From Meghimatium bilineatum (taxonomy: Eukaryota > Mollusca > Gastropoda > Stylommatophora > Philomycidae): a DNA stretch of 64,000 nucleotides. Every line of letters begins with the position of its first letter. Position 1 is the first letter of the stretch. Positions 1-10,051 of this stretch are shown here, in pieces. The position numbers were made by a program, and so were the translations under genes. The stretch is taken from assembly GCA_034231615.1 (NCBI GenBank), contig CM067312.1, forward strand, positions 317,501-381,500, read 5' to 3'. The notes under the pieces were generated by a model. The model searched no databases. It had not been told where the DNA came from and was given only the letters and a program-made list of their open reading frames with translations.

Positions 1-91
1 CAGAAGCCAAATAGTGAGAAAGGCTTTGGTTTCTTCTTATCAGGTGGAGCTGACAAGGACAGAAGTTTATATGTTAGCAAAGTCTTATTAG
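1..91 (+). CDS. Exon A (window-truncated at 5'): first half of a PDZ domain
   Basis: Thirty codons plus one base, read from base 1, with the window edge possibly cutting the exon. It contains the PDZ carboxylate-binding loop as GFGF at codons 8-11, followed by a strand ending in YVSKVLL. The donor is TTAG|GTGAGT at 91/92 (phase 1). The last 34 bases of this exon, with the donor, are the founder of the tandem array that fills the start of the intron. Splicing to 15360 restores the conserved Gly-Ser step between PDZ strands B and C, which supports the pairing of exons that lie 15 kb apart. Confidence 0.75.
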   Translation, partial: RSQIVRKALVSSYQVELTRTEVYMLAKSY

Positions 92-388
92 GTGAGTAAA
101 TCAATTTTAGGATAGAAGTTTATATGTTAGCAAAGTCTTATTAGGTAAATCAATTTTAGGACAGAAGTTTATATGTTAGCAAAGTCTTATTAGGTAAATC
201 AATTTTAGGATAGAAGTTTATATGTTAGCAAAGTCTTATTAGGTAAATCAATTTTAGGACAGAAGTTTATATGTTAGCAAAGTCTTATTAGGTAAATCAA
301 TTTTAGGATAGAAGTTTGTATGTTAGCAAAGTCTTATTAGGTGAATAAATCAATTTTAGGACAGAAGTTTGTATGTTAGCAAAGTCTT
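92..388. repeat. Exon-derived minisatellite at the start of intron 1, unit 49 bp (first 53 bp)
   Basis: Each unit repeats the final 34 bases of exon A (from GACAGAAG to TTATTAG) followed by a short spacer GT(GAGT)AAATCAATTTTAG. About six further copies follow the true exon, alternating GACAGAAG and GATAGAAG. Every copy here keeps a donor-like TTAG|GTAAAT or TTAG|GTGAAT and an acceptor-like AATTTTAG just before the exon copy. The array resumes at 2193 after a LINE insertion. Confidence 0.9.
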
Positions 389-2192
389 GATGTTCGTCTG
401 TCATAATCAACGATGACCAAAACGCCACACACAAAAAAAAATAATAATAAAAGATAAGAAAGTTAATAGTGTGTTTTTAAAAAGTTCTTCCACATAATTG
501 ACATCTGTAGAGGGTGTCTGTGGGATGTTAAGATTTTTTGTCTTTTCTACTTGCCGGCTTCTGTCTTGCAGTTTCTTGCCTGATCTCTTCCGCCGCTAGT
601 GCTCCAGTTCTGAGACTGTAGTGCCATACTGATCTATCCTCAGCGAGACTCTCCCAAGAGCCTACATCAATTTCAAGATGTTTCAGTGAGGACTTGAGTG
701 TGTCTTTGAAACATTTTTTCTGTCCATAGCTTTTTGAAGTCCTGTCTTGAGTACTCCATAATATATTTGTTTTGGTAGACGCGAGTACTCCATTGTACAA
801 GAGGACCTGCTCAGCTTGCTTGTGCTGTCATAAGTAATGTGTAGATGCTTGTTGAGGCTGATATTTCCAAGACCTCGTAGTCTGGTACTTTGTCCCACCA
901 ATGGATGTTTAGTAATTTATGTAGGCAGCAAAGATGGAAGTGATTTAGTTTTCTTGCATGCCTGTCACACTGTCCACGTTTCTCAAGCATATAGTAGGGT
1001 TGATACAACAACCACTTGATCTACATGAATTTTGGTAGTTGTTTTTATACCTCTTCGGTCCCATACATTACTGTGTAATCTGTGTAATCATTCATCATAT
1101 TTTGATGTTTTGTTTGTGTCTTGATAAAGAGCTTTTGGTTGAAACGTTGAATGTGATTTGTGTATTGTAATTTTTATGATTTCTTGTGTGCTCATCATTG
1201 CCCATCATTACCCACTAGTTTTAGATATAGTTATGTCGTGTCCCATTGAAATGAAATATAAGCCTGTGTTTTACCTAAGTCTAATTGTGTAATCTACCTA
1301 ATACAGCACTAGCTTTTACCAGTCTATTGTTAATTTCCACATCGATGTTCACATCCAGAGAGAGAGAGAGTGCTTCCAAAGTATGTAAAAGTGTCAACTG
1401 CCTGATTTTTGTTCCTGACAGTTTTTACTGATTGAAGATAATAGAAGTAGCAGTATGTTGGCTATTTGGTGTTAAATGGTGCATGATGTCTGTTTTTTTG
1501 GTGTTAATAGTAAGACCATAGTTGCTGCAGGTCTGTGAGAAATGGTCTATGGCACTTTGCATGTTTATGACAGAGTCAGCATACAATGAACAGTCATCAG
1601 CGTAAACTATTTCCCTAATAGTGTCGGATTTAGTTTTAATTTTTGCTTCTAAATGATGTAGATTGAAAAGACCACCATCTGTTCTATAATTGATAATTAT
1701 ACCAGTTGTTTCGTTACTACAGTATGCATCCATTAGCATGGCTGTAAATAACAAGCTAAATAGAGTAGGGGCCAGCACACATCCCTACTTTACACCATTT
1801 GTGACAGGGAACTCAGGAAATACCCCTCCGTCGCATACAACACTAACCATCATACCGTCATGAAATTCTCGTATCACAGGGACAAGTTTTGGGGGGCACT
1901 CAAACTTTGTAAGCACCTTCCACAGAACTTCTCTGTTAGCAGTATTGAATGCATTGGTTAAATCTACAAATTTTGTTAAGAGTTCACTATGTTGCTCTTG
2001 AAATCTTTCCTTAATTTGTCGTGCAGCGAATATCATATCAACTGTACTGCGACCTACATGAAAACCGCACTGACTCTTTAATAGTGAGTGATTTAATCTA
2101 TTGAGTATAACACGAGCAAAAATTAAACCAGCTATAGACATAAGTGATATACCACTGTGATTATTGCAAGACTGTTTGGTAACTTTGCCTTT
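389..2192 (-). mobile_element. Non-LTR retrotransposon, finger-type family A, 5'-truncated
   Basis: Reverse strand, 3' end near 389. RT fragments lie at 1785-2141 (palm start, SMSIAGLIFARVILNRL at its head) and 1425-1778 (palm, catalytic box present as YADD within IVYADDCSLYAD). The C-terminal domain is at 528-1011, with the KCFKDTLKSSLKHL signature of this family. A stop separates the two palm ORFs at about 1780, and the frame is broken by the insert at 1020-1285. Element sequence stops abruptly at 2192, where the minisatellite resumes. A short AGTCTT occurs at both edges, too short to call a firm target duplication inside a repeat. Same family as 29009-30259. Confidence 0.75.
1020..1285 (+). 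mobile_element. Penelope-like 3'-terminal fragment inside the family A LINE
   Basis: About 265 bases interrupt the LINE between its thumb (ending near 1286) and its C-terminal domain (resuming near 1018). The inserted stretch has the same tail layout as the Penelope-like copies at 10.2, 12.1 and 63.2 kb: a TTGATAAAG segment, a short potential hairpin and then TTGAAACGTT. Ends are approximate and no clear target duplication was found. Confidence 0.45.
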
Positions 2193-2745
2193 ATATTAGT
2201 CTTATTAGGTGATTGATTCACTTATAGGCCAGAAGTTTGTATGTTAGTAAAGTCTTATTAGGTGATTGATTCACTTATAGGACAGAAGTTTGTATGTTAG
2301 CAAAGTCTTATTAGTTGAGTGAATCACATATAAGACAGAAGTTTGTATGTTAGCAGTCTTATTAGGTTAATAGCTTGTAGGACAAAAGTTTGTGTGTTAG
2401 CAAAGTCTTATTAGATGAGTGATTCACTTATAGGACAGAAGTTTGTATATTAGCAAAGTCTTATTAGGTGAACAAATCACTTATAAGACAGAAGTTTGTA
2501 TATTAGCAAAGTCTTATTAGGTGGGCGAATCACTTATAGGACAGAAGTTTGTGTGTTAGCAAAGTCTTATTATATGAGTGATTCACTTATAGGACAGAAG
2601 TTTGTATGTTAGCAAAGTCTTATTAGCTGTGTGAATCACTTATAAGACAGAAGTTTGTACGTTAGCAGTCTTAATAGGTGAATCACTTATAGGACAGAAG
2701 TTTGTATGGTGGCAAAGTCTTACTAGATGAGTGAATCACTTATAT
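2193..2745. repeat. Distal part of the exon-A-derived minisatellite
   Basis: About eleven further copies of the exon-A tail, with GTTTGTATGTTAGC replacing the exon's GTTTATATGTTAGC and spacer GTGAGTGAATCACTTATAG. Roughly half of these copies have lost the donor GT (for example TTAGATGAG, TTATATGAG, TTAGCTGTG), unlike the copies nearest the exon. Confidence 0.88.
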
Positions 2746-3140
2746 TGCATACAAATTTAATGATGATTAAATGGCAGACCTTGATATCTGTCTTCAGCGA
2801 ATAGGATTGGTTCCTTTCGACAGCAGCATGAATGCATAGTATCAATGAGTATCTAGAATTCAGATATATGAAAAAGGCCAGTGTACAGTATGGGCTGTGA
2901 TGTTACGATGTGGCTAACTTATTAAAAAGGTTGTGGTGTGGCTAGCTTATTAATGTTATGGCTACAGGGCATCCATTGCTCAAATATAATCAGATAGCAT
3001 ATACTTGACAGGTTGTAGGTCATCCTAACGTTTCATAACTGCTGCCAATTGTGAGCTAATCTTCCTGTTTCTGAGAGTGTGATATTCATGTAGTCTTTGA
3101 TATCCTGTGCCAATCTCATTTCTGGTCTTGTTGGTGATGA
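2746..3140. other. Intron 1 spacer, no gene recognised
   Basis: Single-copy AT-rich intron sequence apart from a two-copy GTGGCTA-CTTATTAA motif near 2905-2960. No coding frame or element ends recognised. Confidence 0.5.
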
Positions 3141-3213
3141 TTTTGTTTCATGTAAATCTGAGAACTCTTGTGTAATATTTTGTTTCATGTAATTCTGAGA
3201 ACTCTTATGTAAC
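3141..3213. repeat. Short minisatellite, unit about 36 bp (continues at 4009)
   Basis: Two to three copies of a unit with TTTGTTTCATGTAATTC and TGAGAACTCTTRTGTAA. One further degenerate copy continues at 4009-4040 on the far side of the LINE insertion, and a stray copy sits at 7232-7268. This array is the target of the next element. Confidence 0.7.
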
Positions 3214-4008
3214 TTCTTCTTTTGTTCACTTGAAACATGTCTATATCTGTAATTCTGTCTCCTTAATAAAACTCACTGTCTTTTGTAGTTCATACAGTGT
3301 CCCATAGAGCTTTGATTCCAGTGTTGTTTCCTCTGGCCAATATGTCTGCCTCAGTGTTTCATGCTCAGAACACTCTTGAAGTATATGTTTGGCACTCTGT
3401 GCTGCCTGTCCACATGTACACATGGCCGTGTTGACAATCTTGAACTTTGTATACATGTGACTGCGGAGTTGGTTGTGTCCTGTTCTGAGACGTAGAATTA
3501 TAACTTGTTCTGATCTATTCATAATGTGATAGTCATCTTGTGTTGGTGTTTGTGGCTTTCTTATTGACTTGATCATCTGTTTTTTCTGATGGTAGGTGAT
3601 TGGTATATCTGGTTGGTCTTCAGCAGCACATTCCTTAGCCAGTTGGTCTGCTTTTTCATTTCCTGGTATTCCACAGTGAGAGGGTATCCACTGCATGGTT
3701 ACCCTATACTGGTACGACAATTCACTAAGTAGTTTTTTCAAGTCTGTTAGTTTTCCAGACTGGAGAGCTTGAAGCACTGACCTTGCATCTGTCAGGAATA
3801 CCACAGGCTGTAGGCCAGAGTTGGAGTTCAGCAGTTTTTTAGCTGCCACACTAATTGCCTGGATTTCTGCATCATAATTATTGCAGAATTTTCCTATCGA
3901 TGTTCTGATTGTATCTCTAGGCTTGTGTGGATATTCTATATATACACCTGCACCTCCATTCCTCACAGCATTCTGTGCTGACCCATCTGTGTATACTCTG
4001 ACCCATAT
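3214..4008 (-). mobile_element. RNase H-bearing LINE, 5'-truncated, with 11-bp target duplication
   Basis: The reverse strand encodes an RNase H domain in good condition: VYTDGSAQN, DAEIQAISVA, LTDARSVLQAL and PSHCGIPGNEKADQLA supply the usual acidic residues. It is followed by the Cys/His tail CTCGQAAQSAKHILQEC seen at the end of I-group LINE ORF2. The 3' end lies at the left with an AAG-type tail. TCTTATGTAAC is present at 3203-3213 and 4009-4019, so the insertion is 795 bp. The open frame reads 3241-4074, but its first ~22 codons (4009-4074) are flanking minisatellite, not element. Confidence 0.85.
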
Positions 4009-4045
4009 TCTTATGTAACATTTTGGTTCATGTAATTCAATACCT

Positions 4046-4565
4046 GCCAACCAGTTGAGATTAAATTTCTGCACAGGAACTTAACAAATAAAACCATACA
4101 GAATCAAGAAAAAGGTTACACTCTCACAAGGGGAGAGGGTTTATTATATTTTTTTAAAAAGTCTTAGAATGGAAATATCGGTGGGGGTGGCGGGTGTGTG
4201 CGGGTGTGTTTTTGACAACCTCTGTCTAAATCATTTAATACAATTAATAGTAAGCTACTCAAATACATGTTCTGCTTTGTTAAAGGGGAGTGGGGGTGTT
4301 GGTTGACGTCCCTCTCCTATTTGCAGAATTGTCGGGACATGCCATTGGGCGTAGACAGACAGTTTATTATTTTAACACAAAAACATTTTTACATTTTTGT
4401 CAGGTACTTCCATCTTGTCTTTGGAAGATTTATGGCTTTTTTTATCACCCCTTGTTTGTCGCTCAGGGTAAATGTCATGATTTACATTGGAACCCCCTCA
4501 CCATTTACAAAAACTTGGAGTTTGTTTTTGCTGTCTTGTATTCTATGTAATCTACTTGGTTTTTG
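4046..4565. other. Spacer, no gene recognised
   Basis: Open frames on the forward strand here (4267-4705) are pyrimidine-rich and match nothing I recognise. They lie opposite the tail of the endonuclease fragment that follows and are probably chance frames. Confidence 0.4.
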
Positions 4566-5165
4566 CTTTTGACCCATTTCTTATATTTTTGTTTCTATTC
4601 TTTTGTGACTTTTTTTTAGTTCTTCATTCCACCATGCTGTTATTTTTGGTTTCTTTACACTATTGTTCTTGTATCCGCATGCTTCTCCTGCTGCTTGTGT
4701 TATAGCGTCTTTGAATAGTTTCCATTCTTCTTCTGCTGTTGTAGTATCTACTGGTAATTTTTTGAATTTTTCAGTGATTTTTTTGTGCGTATTGCTCACG
4801 TACCGTGTTGTCCTTTAGCTTGTGTATTTTAATTGTTGTTGGTTTGTTATCTTTGTTGTCTTTCTTCTTTCTCTTTCTGTTTGTTTTTACAGATACTATT
4901 ACTGTTTTATGGTCGGTGTCTACACAAATGTTTGGTATGGCTCTTGCGTCTGTTATTTTCCTTCTGTTGGTTCTTCTTGTTAATATAAAGTCTATCTGGC
5001 TTTTGCAGTCTAAATTGTTCCACTTGTACCAGTTCTGAACTTGGGATTCTCTGTGCTTGAAAAATTTGTTAGTTATAAATAAGTTGTTCTGAATGCACAT
5101 TTCAATTAATCTGTAGCCGTTGTCATTTATCTTGTTTATTTTATCTCTGAACAGTCCAATGTACT
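4566..5165 (-). mobile_element. Endonuclease domain fragment of a non-LTR element
   Basis: The reverse strand carries the end of an exonuclease-endonuclease-phosphatase domain: SQIDFILTRRTNRRK, then VDTDHKTVIVSV (the catalytic SDH replaced by TDH), then the post-endonuclease WWNEELKKSHK. The upstream FGDFNSHLG motif falls inside the foldback at 5166-5215. At its left end the frame dissolves near 4566. Its continuation appears on the opposite strand at 5994. Confidence 0.65.
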
Positions 5166-5993
5166 CTTCTATTTAATATCTCTCTGGTCCCAAGTGGGAG
5201 TTAAAGTCTCCAAATACGAATAAGTATGGAGAGCTGTGCGAAAGTAAACGTTCAAGTGGAGGGCAGAAAAAGTGCTTCAAGGATCACCTAAAAAGCTCTC
5301 TCAAGCACTGCAGCATCGATCCTAGCTCCTGGGAGACTACATCACTTGATCGCTCAGCCTGGCGCACCCAGATCACTGCTGGCATCAAGAAATTTGAAAA
5401 AGAAAGAACACTGCAGGCTCTCCACAAGCGCAAGAAGTGGAAGGACAAATCAGAAAATTCTCCTACCCCAAACCTTCAGCACTCCTGCATGAACTGTAAT
5501 AGAACTTTCTGTTCACGAATCGGACTCATCGCAAGTGAAGATGAGCATGTCATGAAAAACATTAAATGCGATGGGGGAAAAAAATAAAATTGGTAATTAA
5601 CTAATTTGGTTTGTGAGTTCGTAGATGCCCGATGAGTCTGATTCATGCACAAAAAGTTCTATTACAGTTCATGCAAGAGTGCTGAAGATTTGGGGTAGGA
5701 GAATTTTCGGATTTGTACTTCCACTTCTTGCGCTTGTTGATTGCCTGCAGTGTTCTTTCTTTTTCAAATTTCTTGATGCCAGCAGTGATCTGGGTGTGCC
5801 AGGCTGAGCCATCAAGTGATGTAGTCTCCCAGGAGCTAGGATCGATGCTGCAGTGCTTGAGAGAGCTTTTTAGGTGATCCTTGAAGCACTTTTTCTGCCC
5901 TCCACTTGAACGTTTACCTTCGCACAGCTCTCCATACTTATTTATATTTGGAGACTTTAACTCCCACTTGGGACTAGAGAGATATTAAATAGA
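5166..5993. repeat. Large inverted repeat (foldback) with about 370-bp arms
   Basis: The left arm (about 5166-5535) and the right arm (about 5625-5993) are reverse complements with only scattered differences, around a loop of about 90 bases. Each arm runs from an endonuclease FGDFNSHLG segment (LINE family with endonuclease at 4566) into the C-terminal domain of a finger-type LINE (KCFKDHLKSSLKHC, then a C-x2-C zinc finger half near the loop). The same chimeric junction is therefore present in both arms. Confidence 0.85.
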
Positions 5994-6300
5994 AAAGAGG
6001 TTCTACATAAAAATCAAGAACATGAGAAACAAAGAAGATATATATGAACCAACAGAAATAATAAATGATGGAAACGGTAATGCAGTAAAAGAACCGAAGC
6101 AAATAATGCAAAGATGGCAACAATATTTCAAGGAACTACTAAATCTAAAAGAAGGAGATAAAGACACAACAATAAACACTACAGCAGTAAACCTAGAACC
6201 AAATATACTATTATCAGAAATAGAAAATGCAATAAACAAAGCACCAATAAACAAGGCAGCAGGCTCTGATAACATACAAACAGAGCTCCGGCAGCAGGTT
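5994..6300 (+). mobile_element. Endonuclease-to-RT linker fragment of a non-LTR element
   Basis: Forward open frame (6022-6330) of the linker type found between endonuclease and RT: QIMQRWQQYFKELLN, then KAAGSDNIQTEL, the start of the RT fingers. It stops abruptly after about 6287. With 4566-5165 it looks like two halves of one element now in opposite orientation around the foldback. Confidence 0.6.
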
Positions 6301-6890
6301 TTCTGTGTCTCTATCAACTCTATGCCATGAATAATTTTAAACTAGGTATATGGATTATTAAAGTTGTAAGCCTAAAGATCAGATTTAGGCTACACATATT
6401 TTATTATCTAACTTTAGGCCTACACTACCTGCAAGGCAAACAAAACTTACAATATAAATGATGTATACATGCAGAGGTATGTGTTGTTCGGCTGTCAATG
6501 CACATGGACAAAAATAATTCCCAAGTGCGGTATAATAAAGACAACAATCACAGGGAATAATGAAAGTTCAGGTAATGCGATTAAAAGCAATGTTGCCACT
6601 AAAATAAATGTTAAAACCCACATAAAACAATGTGAAAAAAATTGAATAAATCCTCACAAATCACTATTGCTACTAAAATAATATAAATACTTTAAAAATT
6701 AATGTTGCACTAAAAATAAACAAAAACAGCAGAACATATGTGTCACTACTAAATTGAGTAAAAAACCCTAACATGTACAGAACTGCAGAAATTCACATAA
6801 AAAATGTAAAATGTATTAAACAGGTTACAGAGTCAAACCTTGCAAAAAACCATAAAAAAATTAAGCTGATTACAGATATTTGACATATAC
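6301..6890. other. AT-rich intron spacer, no gene recognised
   Basis: Very A-rich sequence without repeats longer than a few units and without a coding frame that I recognise. Confidence 0.4.
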
Positions 6891-6892
6891 AT

Positions 6893-7236
6893 ACGAGGGG
6901 GAGTCAATAAGTAAGTCACAAATGGCTCTTTAGAAAAAAACTGAAGACGATAAAAACCTGAAAACTGTTTATTTTTACACATACATTATCCCTTTACTTC
7001 TCAACATAATTTCCACCAACATTGATGCATTTATCCCATCGTTTTATGAGTCCTCCCAAACCTGCTGCGTAGAACTGCGTGCTCTGCTTTTTAAGCCACA
7101 TTTTCACTTCACATTCAACTTCTGCGTCAGTCGCGAAATGCTTCCCGCCAAGGTGGGTTTTTAGTGGACCAAAAAGGTGAAAATCACTAGGGGCTAAATC
7201 GGGGCTGTAAGGAGGATGTTCCAGAATTTTCCACGT
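6893..7236 (-). mobile_element. Mariner-like DNA transposon, 3' part only
   Basis: The reverse strand reads the end of a mariner transposase: PPYSPDLAPSDFHLFGPLK (third catalytic Asp region), then WLKKQSTQFYAAGL, RWDKCINVGGNYVEK and a stop. The outer end is CGAGGGGGAGTCAATAAG next to a TA, as expected for a mariner terminal repeat. The other end is missing: the frame stops at 7236 against the 36-bp repeat unit seen at 3.1 kb. Confidence 0.75.
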
Positions 7237-7424
7237 AATTCTGAGAACTCTTCTGTAACATTCTGTTTCAAAGCTGATGATCTCATTCTATTTCTTTGCT
7301 ATTGACAAATATGGAGAATTTGTTAGTGGTTTTGTTGTTGGGTTGGTCCACTGCTCAGTGAAATTCATAAAACACTAAACATATTAAATGTCAATTTGAT
7401 TCTATGTCAGGTCATTGGAGCAAT
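7237..7424. other. Junction sequence, no gene
   Basis: Starts with one degenerate copy of the 3141-3213 repeat unit, then ordinary intron sequence up to the next array. Confidence 0.4.
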
Positions 7425-7785
7425 ATGCAATACATCAATATAGCATATCTACATTCTCTGTGCTACATACTACTGGAAATCTAGTAATAATATATCAATA
7501 TAGCATATCTACATACTACTGGAAATCTAGTAATAATATATCAATATAGCATATCTACATTCTCTGTGCTACATACTACTGGAAATCTAGTAATAATATA
7601 TCAATATAGCATATCTACATTCTCTGTGCTACATACTACTGGAAATCTAGTAATAATATATCAATATAGCATATCTACATACTACTGGAAATCTAGTAAT
7701 AATATATCAATATAGCATATCTACATTCTCTGTGCTACATACTACTGGAAATCTATTAATAATATATCAATATAGCTATATTATA
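7425..7785. repeat. Minisatellite, units about 43 and 60 bp
   Basis: About seven copies built on ATATCAATATAGCATATCT and ACATACTACTGGAAATC. Long units carry an extra 17-bp block (ATTCTCTGTGCTACAT) that short units lack, so two unit lengths are mixed. Confidence 0.85.
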
Positions 7786-8104
7786 CAGAGCTACAGAGAT
7801 GTGGTTTCTGAGAAGAGTGATGAAAATACCATGGACAGCTAAGAAAACCAATGCAGAGGTCTTCTTTGATGTTGGCGTAAATAAATCATTCATATCAAAC
7901 ATTAGGGGCAGAGAGTCAAGATTTCTAGGGTATATACTGAGAAGAACACAGCTTGAACACTTAATAACCACTGGAAAGATTAAGGGGAGAAGAGATAGGG
8001 GATGACAAAGAGAAAAGTTGCTAGAAAGACTAGTATTGTGACATGGTAGAAGTTCATCAGCCGAGCTTATTGAGAACAAAAGGCAGAGTGTCATGAAGAA
8101 ACAT
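7786..8104 (+). mobile_element. RTE/BovB-like LINE, C-terminal fragment
   Basis: The forward strand shows the RTE-type C-terminus: EMWFLRRVMKIPWTAKKTNA, FLGYILRRTQLEHLITTGKI and GRRDRG, with an in-frame stop soon after. It sits exactly between two different minisatellites. Same family as the copy at 40623-41338. Confidence 0.65.
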
Positions 8105-9668
8105 GAGAGATGTCTACTACAAGAGAGATCCAGTGGGAGAACTGGAAATCTAATATGGTCATTGTCCTACTACAAGAGAGATCCAGTGGGAGAATTGGAA
8201 ATCTAATATGCTCATTGTCCTACTACAAGAGAGATCCAGTGGGAGATTTAGAAATTGAATATGCTCATTGTCCTACTACAAGAAATATCCAGTGGGAGAA
8301 TTGGAAATCTAGTATGACAAATGTCCTGCTACAAGAAATATCCAGTGGGAGAATTGTAAATCTAGTATGACAAATGTCCTGCTACAAGAGAGATTCAGTG
8401 TGACAATTGGAAATCGAATATGCTCATTGTCCTACTACAAGAGAGATCCAGTGAGAGATTTAGAAATGGAATATGCTCATTGTCCTACTACAAGAGAGAT
8501 CCAGTGGGAGAATTGGAAATCTAATATGCTCATTGTCCTACTACAAGAAATATCCAGTGGGAGAATTGGAAATCTAGGATGACAAATGTCCTGCTACAAG
8601 AAATATCCAGTGGGAGAATTGGAAATCTAGTATGACAAATGTCCTGCTACAAGAGAGATTCAGTGTGACAATTGGAAATCTAATATGTTCATTGTCCTGC
8701 TACAAGAGAGATTCAGTGGGAGAATTGGAAATCTAATATTTTCATTGTCCTACTACAAGAGAGATCCAGTGGGAGATTTAGAAATCTAATGTGCTCATTC
8801 CCCTACTACAAGAGAGATTCATTGAAAGATTTAGAAATCTAGTATGACAAATGTCCTACTGCAAGAGAGATTCAGTTGGGGATATATAAATCTAGTATAA
8901 CAATTGTCCTGCTACAAGTATGTTCCAGTGTCAGAATTGAAAATCTAGTATGACAAATATCCTTCTACAAGAGAGATCCATTGGGAGTATTGGAAATCTA
9001 GTATGACAAATGTCCTGCTACAAGAGAGATTCAGTGTGACAATTGGAAATCTAATATGTTCATTGTCCTGCTACAAGAGAGATTCAGTGGGAGAATTGGA
9101 AATCTAATATTTTCATTGTCCTACTACAAGAGAGATCCAGTGGGAGATTTAGAAATCTAATGTGCTCATTCTCCTACTACAAGAGAGATTCATTGAAAGA
9201 TTTAGAAATCTAGTATGACAAATGTCCTACTACAAGAGAGATTCAGTTGGGGATATATAAATCTAGTATAACAATTGTCCTGCTACAAGAACGTTCCAGT
9301 GTCAGAATTGAAAATCTAGTATGACAAATATCCTTCTACAAGAGAGATCCATTGGGAGAATTGGAAATCTAGTATGACAAATGTCCTGCTACAAGAGAGA
9401 TTCAGTGGAAGAATTGGAAATCTAGTATGACAAATGTCCTGCTACAAGAGAGATTCAGTGGGAGAATTGGAAATCTAGTATGACAAATGTCCTGCTACAA
9501 GAGAGATTCAGTGGGAGAATCGGAAATCTAGTATGACAAATGTCCTGCTACAAGAGAGATCCAGTGAGAGATTTAGAAATCTAATATGCTCATTGTCCGA
9601 TAGCTACAAGAGAGATCCAGTGGAAAATTTAGAAATCTAGTATGCCCATTGACCTTCTAATTGAGAGA
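8105..9668. repeat. Minisatellite, about 28 copies of a ~55-bp unit
   Basis: Units contain GTCCTACTACAAGAGAGAT, CCAGTGGGAGAATTGGAAAT and CTARTATGMYMAWTG. Two blocks (about 8615-8975 and 8985-9345) share the same order of variant units, which suggests a larger segmental duplication of about 360 bp within the array. Confidence 0.88.
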
Positions 9669-9689
9669 TCCAGTGGAATTTCACGACTC

Positions 9690-9960
9690 ACATATGGTGA
9701 TATGACATTGCGCCAGAGTATTGATCCTTACTGGTAAAGCAGTAACTCGTGAAGTACAATGCAATTACCATGGACTAGCCTCCATATTCTCCCAACCTTG
9801 CATCAGCTGATTTCTTTAGTAATGCAGATGATATTATCACCAACGTGACAAGACAGCTGAGAGAGGTATTAAAGAATGGGTTCAACGAATGTTTCCAGCA
9901 GCTGTGCGCATGTTGACAATAGTGTGTAAATTGTCGAAGGGAACTACTCTGAAGAAAATA
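9690..9960 (+). mobile_element. Decayed mariner-like transposase C-terminus
   Basis: Forward strand, in shifting frames: PNLASADFF (the PDLAPADFF box), then TRQLREVLKNGFNECFQQL, then a terminal KGTTLKK-like end. Residues expected between these blocks are missing, so it is internally deleted. It is a different lineage from the copy at 6893 (SADFF rather than SDFHLF). Confidence 0.55.
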
Positions 9961-10051
9961 TAGTTTAGATAATTCTATTGTTACTTATTTCAATATAATA
10001 AACTAATTCTATTTTTACTTATTACTATATAATCTACTAATTCTATTGTTA
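9961..10051. repeat. 34-bp minisatellite, left part
   Basis: Copies of TTCTATTGTTACTTATTTC plus TATATAATCTACTAA. It is split by the Penelope pair and continues at 12281. Confidence 0.8.

Noticed and set aside
3241..4074. Start of the RNase H frame at 4074
   Set aside because: The first ~22 codons lie beyond the 4009-4019 target duplication and are minisatellite. The element sequence begins at 4008.
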